Position numbers and translations under genes: made by a program. Source: Peteryoungia ipomoeae (GTDB lineage: Bacteria; Pseudomonadota; Alphaproteobacteria; Rhizobiales; Rhizobiaceae). Taken from it: 64,000 nucleotides of DNA. The stretch lies in contig NZ_STGV01000003.1 in the NCBI RefSeq assembly GCF_004912165.1, forward strand, positions 310,001 through 374,000. Direction: 5' to 3'. Below the pieces are notes generated by a model that saw only the letters and a list, made by a program, of their open reading frames with translations, searched no databases and had not been told where the DNA came from. The first letter of the stretch is position 1, and every line of letters begins with the position of its first letter. Below, piece after piece: positions 17,319-25,446 of the stretch.

Positions 17319-17663
17319 GGGGTTCCTCGACGCACAAGACAGAATTCTGCAGCGGTCAGTATGCGCCCAAATCCTTGCGCCAAGCTTTATGAATTCATGA
17401 AAAATACCGCAGAAAAAGGCGCCCTTTGCCTCTCCTCGCGGTCAGCAAAGCGCAGGCGCTCCGGTCTGATACAAGTCGCGCGTTTGTTCAGCTTTCTGAA
17501 ACCTTGGCTGGTACGAGAAAACTAACCATCTGACCCGGCAAGATTTTCTTTACTGCGTCTTTTAAGCGGTCTCCAACAGCCGCTCGCTATCTTCAGGCCA
17601 TAGAGGACGAAAAGTCCCGATGAGACGAGCTCATGACGAGCTTCTCGGTAAAACAAGGGTAGC
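17319..17663. other. 345-bp divergent promoter region, nothing further recognised
   Basis: The region lies between the DUF1217 gene (minus) and the DUF6101-like gene (plus) and must hold both promoters. AAGGG precedes the plus-strand ATG. I could not find a clear dyad, CtrA or FNR box, or coding frame. Confidence 0.35.
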
Positions 17664-18236
17664 ATGAAGATGACGAACACGGTTATGAAGCCCGCCTGGG
17701 CAGGCGCAACGCTGCGACTTGACCCAACAAGGTTTCCCCAACAAGTCACATATGCCTTGCGCGGCGCACCCGGCGACGTCACAATAACGATCGACGAACG
17801 CGGCGCAGTCTTGCGCAAGCATTTGACCGGCAGCGGCCTGCCGCTTTCCTTCGCCCTGCCCGCACGCGCCTTCAAAGGCGTTGCGGCCCGGGCCATCGAC
17901 CATGGAGATGGTGAGGTTACCGTGACCCTCGAACTGCATCACGAAGACCCCGAGCTGTGCATTCCGCTGCTTGTGGCACATGACCTCTGCGACATTGCCG
18001 CCGACTGGCGCAATTGGGCGGAAGCCTTCCGCATCCCCATGCTGATGGTGGAGGCCGACGGCGTTGCCCGTCCGCTCGAAGAACACATCGGCGAAGTACG
18101 CACAAAAGAAACCCAGCCACGCCGCCGGCATTCCTATTTTGCCGAGCGCCGACCGCGATTCCTCGTGCGCCGTTCCACCGGCACGCTCGGCGTAACCATG
18201 AAGATTTCCGGCAAGGAAATCATCGCACGCAGCTGA
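17664..18236 (+). CDS. Conserved hypothetical protein (DUF6101-like)
   Basis: 190 residues. It has a mid-region VLRKHLTGSGLPLSFALPARAFKGVAARA, then VTVTLELHHEDPELCIPLLVAHDLCDIAADWRNWAEAFRIPML, which looks like the DUF6101 family of Rhizobiales. The C-terminus is strongly basic (RRRHSYFAERRPRFLVRRS), so nucleic-acid or membrane-surface contact is possible. No signal peptide. Function unknown. Several in-frame Met codons (positions 1, 3 and 8) leave the start uncertain by a few residues. A rho-independent terminator follows. Confidence 0.75.
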   Translation: MKMTNTVMKPAWAGATLRLDPTRFPQQVTYALRGAPGDVTITIDERGAVLRKHLTGSGLPLSFALPARAFKGVAARAIDHGDGEVTVTLELHHEDPELCIPLLVAHDLCDIAADWRNWAEAFRIPMLMVEADGVARPLEEHIGEVRTKETQPRRRHSYFAERRPRFLVRRSTGTLGVTMKISGKEIIARS

Positions 18237-18259
18237 TTCCGTCCCAAGACAAAACAGGC

Positions 18260-18297
18260 AAAGGCCCGGATTGCATGATCCGGGCCTTTCGTTTTTC
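18260..18297. terminator. Rho-independent terminator, bidirectional
   Basis: The stem pairs AAGGCCCGGAT (18261-18271) with ATCCGGGCCTT (18278-18288) and is followed by TTTCGTTTTT on the plus strand. It ends the DUF6101-like transcript and may also serve the convergent ubiA transcript. Confidence 0.85.
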
Positions 18298-18358
18298 CCG
18301 CCTTGCCGATGCAGGCTGTATCAGGCTGGTACGATCTGTGGATAAGTTGGGCCAGCGC

Positions 18359-19312
18359 TCAGGCAAATGGCAGGGCCGCAATCAGCCCCGCAAAGAGCAT
18401 CAGACCGACCCGGCCATTGGATTTGAAGAGCGCCAGACATTGCGCACCGTCATTGATATCGAGCACCTTGATCTGCCAGGCGAACAACAGGGCAGCAAGG
18501 CCGAGCCCGAGATAGGCCGGAAAGGCGACGCCGGCTAAGAGAAAGGCGGCAAGCAGCAGCACAAGCGTCGCTGCATAAAGGCCGGACAGCCAGATCTTCG
18601 TGTCGTCTCCGAAGAGCCGCGCAGTGGAGCGCACGCCAACAAGCGCGTCGTCTTCCTTGTCCTGATGGGCATAGATGGTGTCGTAACCGATGGTCCAGGC
18701 GACAGCCGCGGCATAAACCAGCAGCGCCGGCAGCGACAAAGCGCCAAACAGACCGGCCCACCCCATCAAGCCACCCCAGGAAAACGCAAGACCGAGAAAA
18801 AACTGCGGCCAATCGGTGAAGCGTTTGGCGAAGGGATAGATCGCCACGATCGCCAGAGACAAGATGCCGAGCAGGATGGAAAAGCCGTTGAAGCAGAGGA
18901 GCACGACGAGGCCGACCAGCGCCTGCAACACCATGAAGATCTTGGCATCGCGGCGCGAGATGCGGCCGGAGGGCAAAGGTCGCGAACGGGTGCGGGCCAC
19001 CTTGTCGTCGATCTCGTGGTCGATGAGGTCATTATAGGTGCAGCCGGCACCGCGCATGGCGACGGACCCGACGAAGAAAAGGCAGAGCTGGAAGACAAAT
19101 TGCGCCAGGCTCAAACGCCCTTCGGCGGCCAGTGCATTGGCGGCCAGCGCCGAGGACCAGAAGCATGGCCACATCAACAGTTCCCAGCCAATCGGGCGAT
19201 CCCAGCGCGCCAGTTGCGCATGCGGCCAGAGCCACCGCGGCAGGATACGGTAGACAAAATTGTCGGAAGGCGCGTCGGCAACGCGATCGAGGGTCGGATC
19301 AGATGTGCTCAT
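18359..19312 (-). CDS. ubiA: 4-hydroxybenzoate polyprenyltransferase UbiA
   Basis: 317 residues with about eight or nine membrane segments. The two aspartate-rich, Mg-diphosphate-binding motifs are present: GCTYNDLIDHEIDDKVARTR near residue 105 and YAHQDKEDDALVGVRSTA near residue 220. The enzyme prenylates 4-hydroxybenzoate, an early membrane step of ubiquinone synthesis. The prenyl donor could come from the polyprenyl diphosphate synthase at 55.7 kb. The start MSTSDPT has an AGGAGG only one base before the ATG, which is abnormally close. The upstream in-frame alternative (19399) lacks support. Confidence 0.93.
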   Translation of the reverse strand: MSTSDPTLDRVADAPSDNFVYRILPRWLWPHAQLARWDRPIGWELLMWPCFWSSALAANALAAEGRLSLAQFVFQLCLFFVGSVAMRGAGCTYNDLIDHEIDDKVARTRSRPLPSGRISRRDAKIFMVLQALVGLVVLLCFNGFSILLGILSLAIVAIYPFAKRFTDWPQFFLGLAFSWGGLMGWAGLFGALSLPALLVYAAAVAWTIGYDTIYAHQDKEDDALVGVRSTARLFGDDTKIWLSGLYAATLVLLLAAFLLAGVAFPAYLGLGLAALLFAWQIKVLDINDGAQCLALFKSNGRVGLMLFAGLIAALPFA

Positions 19313-19576
19313 GCCTCCTTGATAGGCCAAGATTATGCGGATGGAAACGGGACTTTGTCTGCGGGAACAGTTCGACGCCACGACCGTGTCGCTGGCCACT
19401 CCCTGTCCGGCTAATCACCGGAATTGATGGACACATCAGCCAAGCTGCTGATTTCACCATCAAATCCGAAAAATGCTGTCACGAATGGGCAGATGGGAAG
19501 CCGTGCGGTCGGATTGCGCTTGACCTCTCGAGGGCATCGGCATTTGCTGCAAAGCAACGAGAACAGGAGAAGCCTC

Positions 19577-20464
19577 ATGACCGTCGATACATCCCCGCGC
19601 AGCACCACGTTCACCTATGTCGAGGGAGACTGGTTTGCCGGCAACCCGCCGCTGATTGGACCGACCTCGCATGCGATGTGGCTGGGTTCGACGGTGTTCG
19701 ACGGGGCGCGCTGGTTTGACGGTATTGCGCCCGATCTCGATCTGCATTGCCAACGCATCAACCGGTCGGCCGCCAATATCGGCCTCAAGGCCACCATGAC
19801 GGCAGAAGAAATCGAGCGGCTGGCGCTCGAAGGGGTGAAGAAGTTCGACGGCAAGACGGCGATCTACATCAAGCCGATGTACTGGGCCGAGCATGGCCAG
19901 ATGGGGTCTATCGTGGCCGCAGATCCGGAATCGACGCGGTTTGCGCTCTGCCTGTTTGAAGCGCCGATGCACACCGCCAAGCCCTCGTCGCTGACGCTCT
20001 CGCCCTTCCGCCGCCCGACACCGGAATGCGCGATGACCGACGCCAAGACCGGCAGCCTTTATCCGAATTCCGGTCGCATGATCATCGAGGCGCGCGCCCG
20101 CGGCTTTGACAACGCGCTGGTACGCGACATGAACGGCAATGTCGTGGAGACCGCCTCCTCCAATGTCTTCATGGTCAAGGACGGCGTGGTGTTCACGCCT
20201 GCGGCCAACCGCACCTTCCTTGCCGGCATCACCCGCGCCCGCGTCATGGGACTTTTGCGCGAGGCAGGTTTCGAGGTGCGCGAGGCAACGCTGTCGGTCG
20301 AGGATTTCATGGATGCCGACGAGATTTTCCAGACCGGCAACTATTCCAAGGTCGTGCCGGTGACGCGGCTAGACGACGTGCAGCTGCAGGAGGGCCCAGT
20401 GACGCGCAGGGCTCTGGAACTCTACATGGACTGGGCGAAGTCTAGCGCGAAAGCTGCGGCTTGA
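19577..20464 (+). CDS. Branched-chain amino acid aminotransferase
   Basis: 295 residues, fold-type IV PLP enzyme. The Lys in TDAKTGSLYPNSGRMI is the likely Schiff-base residue. VVETASSNVFMVKDGVVFTP and AGITRARVMGLL are the PLP-phosphate and substrate loops. The N-terminal half (GSTVFDGARWFDG, LDLHCQRINRSAANIG) matches IlvE-type enzymes that interconvert Leu, Ile and Val with their keto acids. I start at 19577 because AGGAG lies eight bases upstream; the longer frame to 19424 has no support. Rhizobia often carry more than one such gene, so I do not assign ilvE. Confidence 0.88.
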   Translation: MTVDTSPRSTTFTYVEGDWFAGNPPLIGPTSHAMWLGSTVFDGARWFDGIAPDLDLHCQRINRSAANIGLKATMTAEEIERLALEGVKKFDGKTAIYIKPMYWAEHGQMGSIVAADPESTRFALCLFEAPMHTAKPSSLTLSPFRRPTPECAMTDAKTGSLYPNSGRMIIEARARGFDNALVRDMNGNVVETASSNVFMVKDGVVFTPAANRTFLAGITRARVMGLLREAGFEVREATLSVEDFMDADEIFQTGNYSKVVPVTRLDDVQLQEGPVTRRALELYMDWAKSSAKAAA

Positions 20465-20554
20465 CGCTGCTCGCCGTGCCCGGGGCCGCTTGATCGCGGC
20501 CTTCCTCCTCTCTATCTCTCGATCATCCCATGATCCATTCCGGAAGGATGTCCC

Positions 20555-22663
20555 TTGTCCGTCTTCAAGAACCTGCCCGCTCCGCCCCAAGCTGCAAAGA
20601 AGCCCGTTTCCGATACCCATCACGGGATAACGAGAACGGACGACTACGCCTGGCTGCGCGCCGACAACTGGCAGCAGATGTTCAAGGATACCTCCATCCT
20701 CGACCCGGAAATCCGCTCATACCTGGAGGCTGAAAACGCCTATATGGACGCGGCGATGGCCGATACGAAGGATCTGCAAAAGGCGCTGTTTGCAGAGATG
20801 AAAGGCCGCATCAAGGAAGACGATTCATCGATCCCGATGAAGGACGGGCCGTTTGCCTATGGCTCGGCCTTCGTTACCGGCGGCGAGCAGCCGCGCTATT
20901 TCCGCATTCCGCGCGACGGCAATCCGACCGATGAAGCAATCCGCGATCTGCTGCTGGATGGCGACAAGGAGGCGGCGGGCAAGGATTATTTCCGTCTCGC
21001 CGGCATCGACCACACGACAGACCACGCCTTCGGCATCTGGGGTTACGACGACAAGGGCTCGGAATATTATACGCTGCGCATCCGCGACCTCGTCACCAAG
21101 CAGGATCTCGAAGACGTGCTGGAAAACACCGCTGGTGGTGGGGTCTGGGCGCCTGACGGCAAGAGCTTCTTCTACACGTTGCAGGACGAGAACCACCGTC
21201 CATCAAAGGTCTTCCATCACATCGTCGGCGAGCCGCAATCGTCCGACCGGCTGGTCTATGAGGAAAACGATCCCGGCTTCTTCATGGGCGTCGGTGGCTC
21301 GCTGCTCGACGACGTGATCTATATCGACATCCACGACCACGAGACCTCGGAGTACCGCATCCTCTCGACCAAGGATCTTCTGGCCGAGCCGCAGCTGGTG
21401 GCCGAGCGCGAGGAAGGCGTCGAATATTCGATGACCGAAGGCGGCGACGTCTTCTACATCCTGACCAATGCCGACGATGCCAAGGACTTCAAGATCGTCG
21501 AGGCGCCGGTATCGGCACCGGGCAAGGCGAACTGGAAAGAGGTCGTGCCGCATGAACCGGGCCGTCTCATCCTCAACCACATGGCCTTTGCCCGCCATCT
21601 GGTCTGGCTGGAGCGTCGCGAAGGCCTGCCGGTCATCATGATCCGCGACCGCAAGACTGGCGAGGAACATTCGATCGCCTTTGCCGAAGAAGCCTATTCG
21701 CTGGGCCTGCAGGGTGCCGCCGAATACGATACCGACGTCATCCGCTTCTCCTATTCCTCGATGACGACGCCCTCCCAGCTCTTTGACTACAACATGGCGA
21801 CCCGCGAGCGGGTGCTTCTAAAGACCCAGGAAGTGCCGTCGGGGCACAATCCGGCGGACTACGTCACCCGCCGCGTCTTTGCCGAGGCGCATGACGGCGA
21901 GCAGGTGCCTGTCACCCTGCTCTACCGGCGCGACACGGTGCTCGACGGCTCCGCGCCCTGCCTGCTCTATGGCTATGGCGCATACGGCATCACCATTCCG
22001 GCCGGCTTCAACACCAACTGCCTGTCGCTGGTGGATCGCGGCTTCGTCTATGCGATTGCCCATATCCGCGGCGGCAAGGACAAGGGCTTTTCCTGGTATG
22101 AAGACGGCAAGATGGAAAAGAAGGCCAACACCTTCAAGGACTTCATCGCGGCTGCCGACCACCTGGTAAAGGAGAAGTTCACCGCCCATGACCGGATCAT
22201 CGCCGAGGGCGGATCTGCCGGCGGCATGTTGATGGGCGCGGTCGCCAATATGGCACCGGAGAAATTCGCCGGCATCATCGCCGCCGTGCCCTTCGTCGAC
22301 GTGCTCAACACCATGCTCGACGACACCCTGCCGCTCACCCCGCCGGAATGGCCGGAATGGGGAAATCCGATCGAGTCTGAAGAAGAATATCGCTGGATCG
22401 CGGCCTACAGCCCCTACGACAATGTCGAGAAAAAGCCCTACCCGCCAATCATTGCGCTATCGGGTCTCACCGATCCGCGCGTGACCTATTGGGAACCGAC
22501 CAAGTGGATAGCGCGGCTGCGCGCAACCGCACCGGAGGCCGGTCCCTTCCTGCTCAAGACCAACATGGCCGCCGGTCATGGCGGCAAGTCGGGGCGGTTC
22601 CAGCGGCTGGAGGAGATCGCGTTTGAATATGCCTATGCGATCAAGGTGGCTGGCATTGCTTAA
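20555..22663 (+). CDS. ptrB: Oligopeptidase B (S9A serine peptidase)
   Basis: 702 residues. A seven-bladed propeller forms the N-terminal part (about 75-410). A C-terminal alpha/beta hydrolase domain has the nucleophile motif GGSAGGML (nt about 22209-22232), the Asp in SGLTDPRV and the His in AGHGGKSG. Enzymes of this type cut short peptides after Lys or Arg in the cytoplasm. The start is a TTG with GGAAGGA a few bases before it and gives the usual N-terminus. No signal peptide. Single-gene transcript. Confidence 0.92.
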   Translation: MSVFKNLPAPPQAAKKPVSDTHHGITRTDDYAWLRADNWQQMFKDTSILDPEIRSYLEAENAYMDAAMADTKDLQKALFAEMKGRIKEDDSSIPMKDGPFAYGSAFVTGGEQPRYFRIPRDGNPTDEAIRDLLLDGDKEAAGKDYFRLAGIDHTTDHAFGIWGYDDKGSEYYTLRIRDLVTKQDLEDVLENTAGGGVWAPDGKSFFYTLQDENHRPSKVFHHIVGEPQSSDRLVYEENDPGFFMGVGGSLLDDVIYIDIHDHETSEYRILSTKDLLAEPQLVAEREEGVEYSMTEGGDVFYILTNADDAKDFKIVEAPVSAPGKANWKEVVPHEPGRLILNHMAFARHLVWLERREGLPVIMIRDRKTGEEHSIAFAEEAYSLGLQGAAEYDTDVIRFSYSSMTTPSQLFDYNMATRERVLLKTQEVPSGHNPADYVTRRVFAEAHDGEQVPVTLLYRRDTVLDGSAPCLLYGYGAYGITIPAGFNTNCLSLVDRGFVYAIAHIRGGKDKGFSWYEDGKMEKKANTFKDFIAAADHLVKEKFTAHDRIIAEGGSAGGMLMGAVANMAPEKFAGIIAAVPFVDVLNTMLDDTLPLTPPEWPEWGNPIESEEEYRWIAAYSPYDNVEKKPYPPIIALSGLTDPRVTYWEPTKWIARLRATAPEAGPFLLKTNMAAGHGGKSGRFQRLEEIAFEYAYAIKVAGIA

Positions 22664-22826
22664 TCAGCCTATCAGGATTTAATGGTATAAATTGACGGTT
22701 GCCAAGCCGGAGGCACCACATCCAGCGGTCGACTGATTCGGCGCCGTATCCGCACACCGCAGTTTTAACAAGCCCCCAAAGGTCATAGTGCGGTGCGGCA
22801 CGCAAGCTTCGCGCAAGGTTGAAAGG

Positions 22827-22841
22827 TTAACAAAAGGTTAA
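22827..22841 (+). promoter_or_regulatory. CtrA-type binding site upstream of a small orphan gene
   Basis: TTAA-N7-TTAA with exact spacing (TTAACAAAAGGTTAA). It is nearly identical to the box before minCDE. It lies 22 bp upstream of the ATG of the 105-residue gene at 22864. If it acts at a -35 position, the transcript would start at or just inside that ORF, so either the mRNA is almost leaderless, the real start is a later Met, or CtrA represses. Confidence 0.65.
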
Positions 22842-22863
22842 CTTTTCAACCGAGGCTTTCACG

Positions 22864-23181
22864 ATGAGGATCGAAACCGGCCTGAGCAACTCTTACCAGA
22901 GCCGCCACGTGCCCAGCACGGCGACAATGGAAGAGGCTGCGCCAGAAACCGCTGCCCAGTCCTCTGGGCGGTTGATGAATCCCAGCACCTTTTCGAGCAC
23001 GCTCCTTTCGACGCAGCTCTCCGCAGCGCTCTGGACTGTCGAAGGCTCCCGCTCGAAAGGCAGTACGCCGCACGGCACACACGGGACACCCTCCCGAGAT
23101 CTCAACGAAATGTCCCGCATCCAGATGGTCGAAGCAGCCTATCGGGAGCATGATGCTCCTTCCCTTTACGGGGAATTCTGA
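22864..23181 (+). CDS. Small Ser/Thr-rich hypothetical protein under a CtrA box
   Basis: 105 residues with no recognised domain. The first half is Ser/Thr/Ala-rich and likely disordered (SNSYQSRHVPSTATMEEAAP). The end, LNEMSRIQMVEAAYREHDAPS, is probably helical. Being bracketed by a perfect CtrA-type box and a strong rho-independent terminator 19 bp after the stop argues that this is a real transcription unit. GAGG lies 8-11 bases before the ATG. No membrane segment or signal peptide. Function unknown; CtrA targets suggest a cell-cycle, envelope or motility role. Confidence 0.6.
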   Translation: MRIETGLSNSYQSRHVPSTATMEEAAPETAAQSSGRLMNPSTFSSTLLSTQLSAALWTVEGSRSKGSTPHGTHGTPSRDLNEMSRIQMVEAAYREHDAPSLYGEF

Positions 23182-23199
23182 CCTCATTCGATGCGGTGC

Positions 23200-23239
23200 A
23201 AAGGCCGGCCGGCATGATGCCGCGCCGGCCTTTCTTTTT
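23200..23239 (+). terminator. Rho-independent terminator of the 22864 gene
   Basis: The stem pairs AAAGGCCGGC (23200-23209) with GCCGGCCTTT (23224-23233), followed by CTTTTT. It lies between the small CtrA-boxed gene and the convergent metal transporter gene. Confidence 0.85.
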
Positions 23240-23250
23240 GCCGGCAGATT

Positions 23251-23985
23251 CTAGTGATGGACGTGCCCCGTGTGATCGTGCCCGTGATCGTGAGTGTGAT
23301 CATGGGCGGCAGCTGATGCAGGCGCCACGGGATCGCCATGACCGCCGCAGCACGTGGCCAGGGTTACAGGTTCGCCGGCCCGCCATTCGCTGTAACTCTG
23401 CGATAGGATCTGGACCGAAGAACTGAGAAAGAGGCCGGCCATGATGGCTGCCACGATCAGGTCCGGCCAGGCGCTGGCTGTGCCCCAGACGGCGAGTGCC
23501 GCGAACATGACGATGACATTGCCGATGGCATCATTGCGCGAGCAAAGCCAGACCGAGCGAACATTCGCATCGCCATCCTTATAGGACATCAGCAGCAGGA
23601 CGCTGGCGAGATTGGCAGCAAGCGCCAGGAAGCCGATCAGGCCCATCACCGGCGCTTCCGGCACGCCGCCGGCATAAATTCGCCAGAGCGTGGCACCGAA
23701 GACCCAAAGGCCCATCAAGAAAAGGCTCACCCCCTTGGCAGCCGCCGCCAGGCTGCGGGTTTTCAGCGAGGCACCGATGACAGCAAGCGAAATGCCATAG
23801 GTGACCGCATCGGCAAAGAAATCGAGCGCATCCGCCTGCAGGGCCTGGGACCGCGCCATCTGGCCTGCAGTCATTTCGACGACGAACATCGCGGCGTTGA
23901 TGGCGATGACCAGCCAAAGCCGGCGTTTATAGGTATCCGACATGCCGTCGAACGGGGCATGGTCATGGCCGCAGGCAGCACTCAT
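23251..23985 (-). CDS. Cation diffusion facilitator-type metal efflux protein
   Basis: 244 residues with about six membrane segments. TM2 carries ADALDFFADAVTYG and TM5 carries SRNDAIGNVIVM, the places of the metal-site HxxxD/DxxxD pairs of CDF proteins, here with Asp or Asn instead of His. The C-terminus is a His-rich tail (DHTHDHGHDHTGHVHH), and the N-terminus has CGHDH. It is likely to export zinc, cobalt or a similar divalent ion in exchange for protons. The C-terminal cytoplasmic dimer domain is very short. It is divergent from a MerR regulator with which it shares an operator. Confidence 0.85.
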   Translation of the reverse strand: MSAACGHDHAPFDGMSDTYKRRLWLVIAINAAMFVVEMTAGQMARSQALQADALDFFADAVTYGISLAVIGASLKTRSLAAAAKGVSLFLMGLWVFGATLWRIYAGGVPEAPVMGLIGFLALAANLASVLLLMSYKDGDANVRSVWLCSRNDAIGNVIVMFAALAVWGTASAWPDLIVAAIMAGLFLSSSVQILSQSYSEWRAGEPVTLATCCGGHGDPVAPASAAAHDHTHDHGHDHTGHVHH

Positions 23986-24023
23986 CTTGTTCGTTCCTCA
24001 CGTCTTGATGTCACTCTACCGCC

Positions 24024-24054
24024 AATCTAGGATCTCTAGTGACTAGAGGTTCAA
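24024..24054 (-). promoter_or_regulatory. MerR-type promoter/operator of the metal efflux gene
   Basis: On the minus strand a TTGAAC -35 (24054-24049) and a TAGATT -10 (24029-24024) are separated by 19 bp. The spacer contains the dyad CTCTAG-TGA-CTAGAG (24034-24048). A 19-20 bp spacer with a dyad is the hallmark of MerR-activated promoters, in which the metal-bound regulator untwists the DNA. It lies 39 bp upstream of the efflux gene. Confidence 0.88.
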
Positions 24055-24067
24055 GAGGTTTTTTCGC

Positions 24068-24481
24068 ATGTTTTCCATCGGTGATTTGTCGCGCCGCGCC
24101 GGCGTTAAGGTGCCGACCATCCGCTATTACGAGCAGATGGGCCTGATTGCGCCGCCCGACCGCAGCGAGGGCAATCAGCGGCGCTACGAGAACGGCGATC
24201 TCGAGCGCCTGACCTTCATTCGCCATGCCCGCGATCTTGGCTTCCCGATCGAGGCGATCCGCGAGTTGCTCAGTCTCAGCCGCCACCCGCACGAGCCCTG
24301 CATGCGAGCCGACCAGATTGCCCGTGAGCAGTTGGACGAGGTGAGGGAAAAGATCGCGCGACTGAAGAAACTCGAAACGGAACTCGCCCGAATCGTCTCG
24401 CATGGCGAGAGCCACACCGTCGGCGACTGCTATGTGATCCGGGCGCTCTCCGATCACGGGTTGTGCGAGGACGAGCATTGA
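24068..24481 (+). CDS. MerR-family metal-responsive regulator
   Basis: 137 residues. The N-terminal winged helix FSIGDLSRRAGVKVPTIRYYEQMG is followed by RRYENGDLERLTFIRHARDLGF and a dimerisation coiled coil (about 80-115). Cys78, Cys121, His130 and Cys133 match the ligand pattern of ZntR/CadR-type sensors (one Cys before the dimer helix plus a CxnHxxC loop). It therefore probably senses zinc, cadmium, cobalt or lead. Its promoter overlaps that of the divergent CDF transporter. Confidence 0.9.
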   Translation: MFSIGDLSRRAGVKVPTIRYYEQMGLIAPPDRSEGNQRRYENGDLERLTFIRHARDLGFPIEAIRELLSLSRHPHEPCMRADQIAREQLDEVREKIARLKKLETELARIVSHGESHTVGDCYVIRALSDHGLCEDEH

Positions 24482-24547
24482 GTATGCAAGCGGAGAACGC
24501 GCCGCCTGCAACTTGCCGACTTCTATCAAATGCGTGAAAATCGGGGC

Positions 24548-24907
24548 TCACGCAGCAGATTCGATTTCGAATTCGAAATGGATCCGCTCGTACGGAAACA
24601 TCACACCATCCTGCACAGTGTCGATGACCCCCGCCTTCACGAGCGTGTCGATGTCGGCGTGAACAGCCTTGAAATCTCTCCCGACACGTCGGGCAACCTC
24701 CCGCTTGGTCAGCGCTCCCTGTCCGGTCATTGTCTTGACGATCTCCAGCCTCTTGGGTGTCAGGACCTTGTGCAGCGCATCCCATGAGGGAAAGCTGAGA
24801 CTGAACTCGGTGACGGGAACGGTCTGACTGGCAGCAGCCTTCATGGCATCTGCAGCCGTCGCCATCGTTTGCTCAAGACTTTCAATCTTCACCTTGAGGG
24901 TTGTCAT
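24548..24907 (-). CDS. TumA-like winged-helix antitoxin
   Basis: 119 residues. A C-terminal winged helix (LTPKRLEIVKTMTGQGALTKREVARRVGRDFKAVHADIDTL) matches the HVO_A0114-type DNA-binding proteins that accompany DUF6516 toxins. The N-terminal region (about 1-45) would wrap the toxin. The start overlaps the end of the upstream toxin gene by 26 bp, so it is the second gene of the pair. It probably autorepresses through the inverted repeat at 25206-25223. Confidence 0.72.
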   Translation of the reverse strand: MTTLKVKIESLEQTMATAADAMKAAASQTVPVTEFSLSFPSWDALHKVLTPKRLEIVKTMTGQGALTKREVARRVGRDFKAVHADIDTLVKAGVIDTVQDGVMFPYERIHFEFEIESAA

Positions 24908-25187
24908 CCAACCATCCTTTCACATCATCGAGAAAGTCCGAGATCAGCTGATCCATCCCAGAAAACGCATAGGATTCCTCGGCTTCTCCCCAGTGCCGAT
25001 GGTCACCTTTTCTGGCTTCATTGTCATAGCGCAGCACACACCTGCGATCGGCAACGAGAGCCAGGCTGCACTTGAAGGCGTGCCGGCTTCCGCGCAGCGC
25101 CACCGGCACTTGCCAGATCAGGATCTCGACAAAGACTTCGTCGCGGACGAAGCTGCGCATCCTGCGGATCAACGTCGCTTTTGCCAT
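24882..25187 (-). CDS. TumE-like (DUF6516) toxin
   Basis: 101 residues from the ATG at 25187. The blocks DEVFVEILIWQVPVALRGSRHAFKCSLALV and CVLRYDNEARKGDHRHWGEAEESYAF match the TumE/DUF6516 toxins. The YDNEARKGDHRH segment is the most conserved part and probably the active surface. TumE toxins inhibit growth and are thought to act on RNA or translation. The start is uncertain; the frame stays open to 25238, but GGGAG lies closer to 25187. Confidence 0.7.
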   Translation of the reverse strand: MAKATLIRRMRSFVRDEVFVEILIWQVPVALRGSRHAFKCSLALVADRRCVLRYDNEARKGDHRHWGEAEESYAFSGMDQLISDFLDDVKGWLDDNPQGED

Positions 25188-25205
25188 CTTCGTCGCATGC
25201 TCCCT

Positions 25206-25223
25206 GATGGAGCCTACTCCATC
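25206..25223. promoter_or_regulatory. Inverted repeat upstream of the TumE/TumA pair
   Basis: A perfect dyad GATGGAG-CCTA-CTCCATC (7-bp arms, 4-bp spacer) ends 19 bp before the toxin start. The position suits autorepression by the antitoxin or the complex. Confidence 0.55.
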
Positions 25224-25284
25224 GTATGCGCACAGCAAAGATGCCCGTTGACATTCGATTCAAACTGGCGCATCAAACGCGCCA

Positions 25285-25396
25285 TGATCGATATTCGCGC
25301 AACCATCTCCTGCACGTATTTTTGGGCCTACCGGTAACCGGCGGCCCGACAAGATCTCATTGTCAACAGGCCGCCGTCAGGCGGCCTTGTTGTTTT
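25285..25396 (+). ncRNA. Candidate leader RNA or small RNA ending in an orphan terminator
   Basis: A strong plus-strand terminator (arms 25364-25375 and 25380-25392 with one bulge, then TTTT) has no plus-strand gene before it. Upstream is a second hairpin, GGGCC (25324-25328) with GGCCC (25343-25347), containing an inner CCGG/CCGG pair. A TTGACA lies at 25248-25253, but no good -10 follows at 16-18 bp. It could be a small RNA or an attenuating leader of the GNAT gene that starts 50 bp later. Confidence 0.35.
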
Positions 25397-25446
25397 CCGG
25401 ACGACTTTCCCCCTGACGGCACAAACAGAGACCACGGGAAAGCAAC

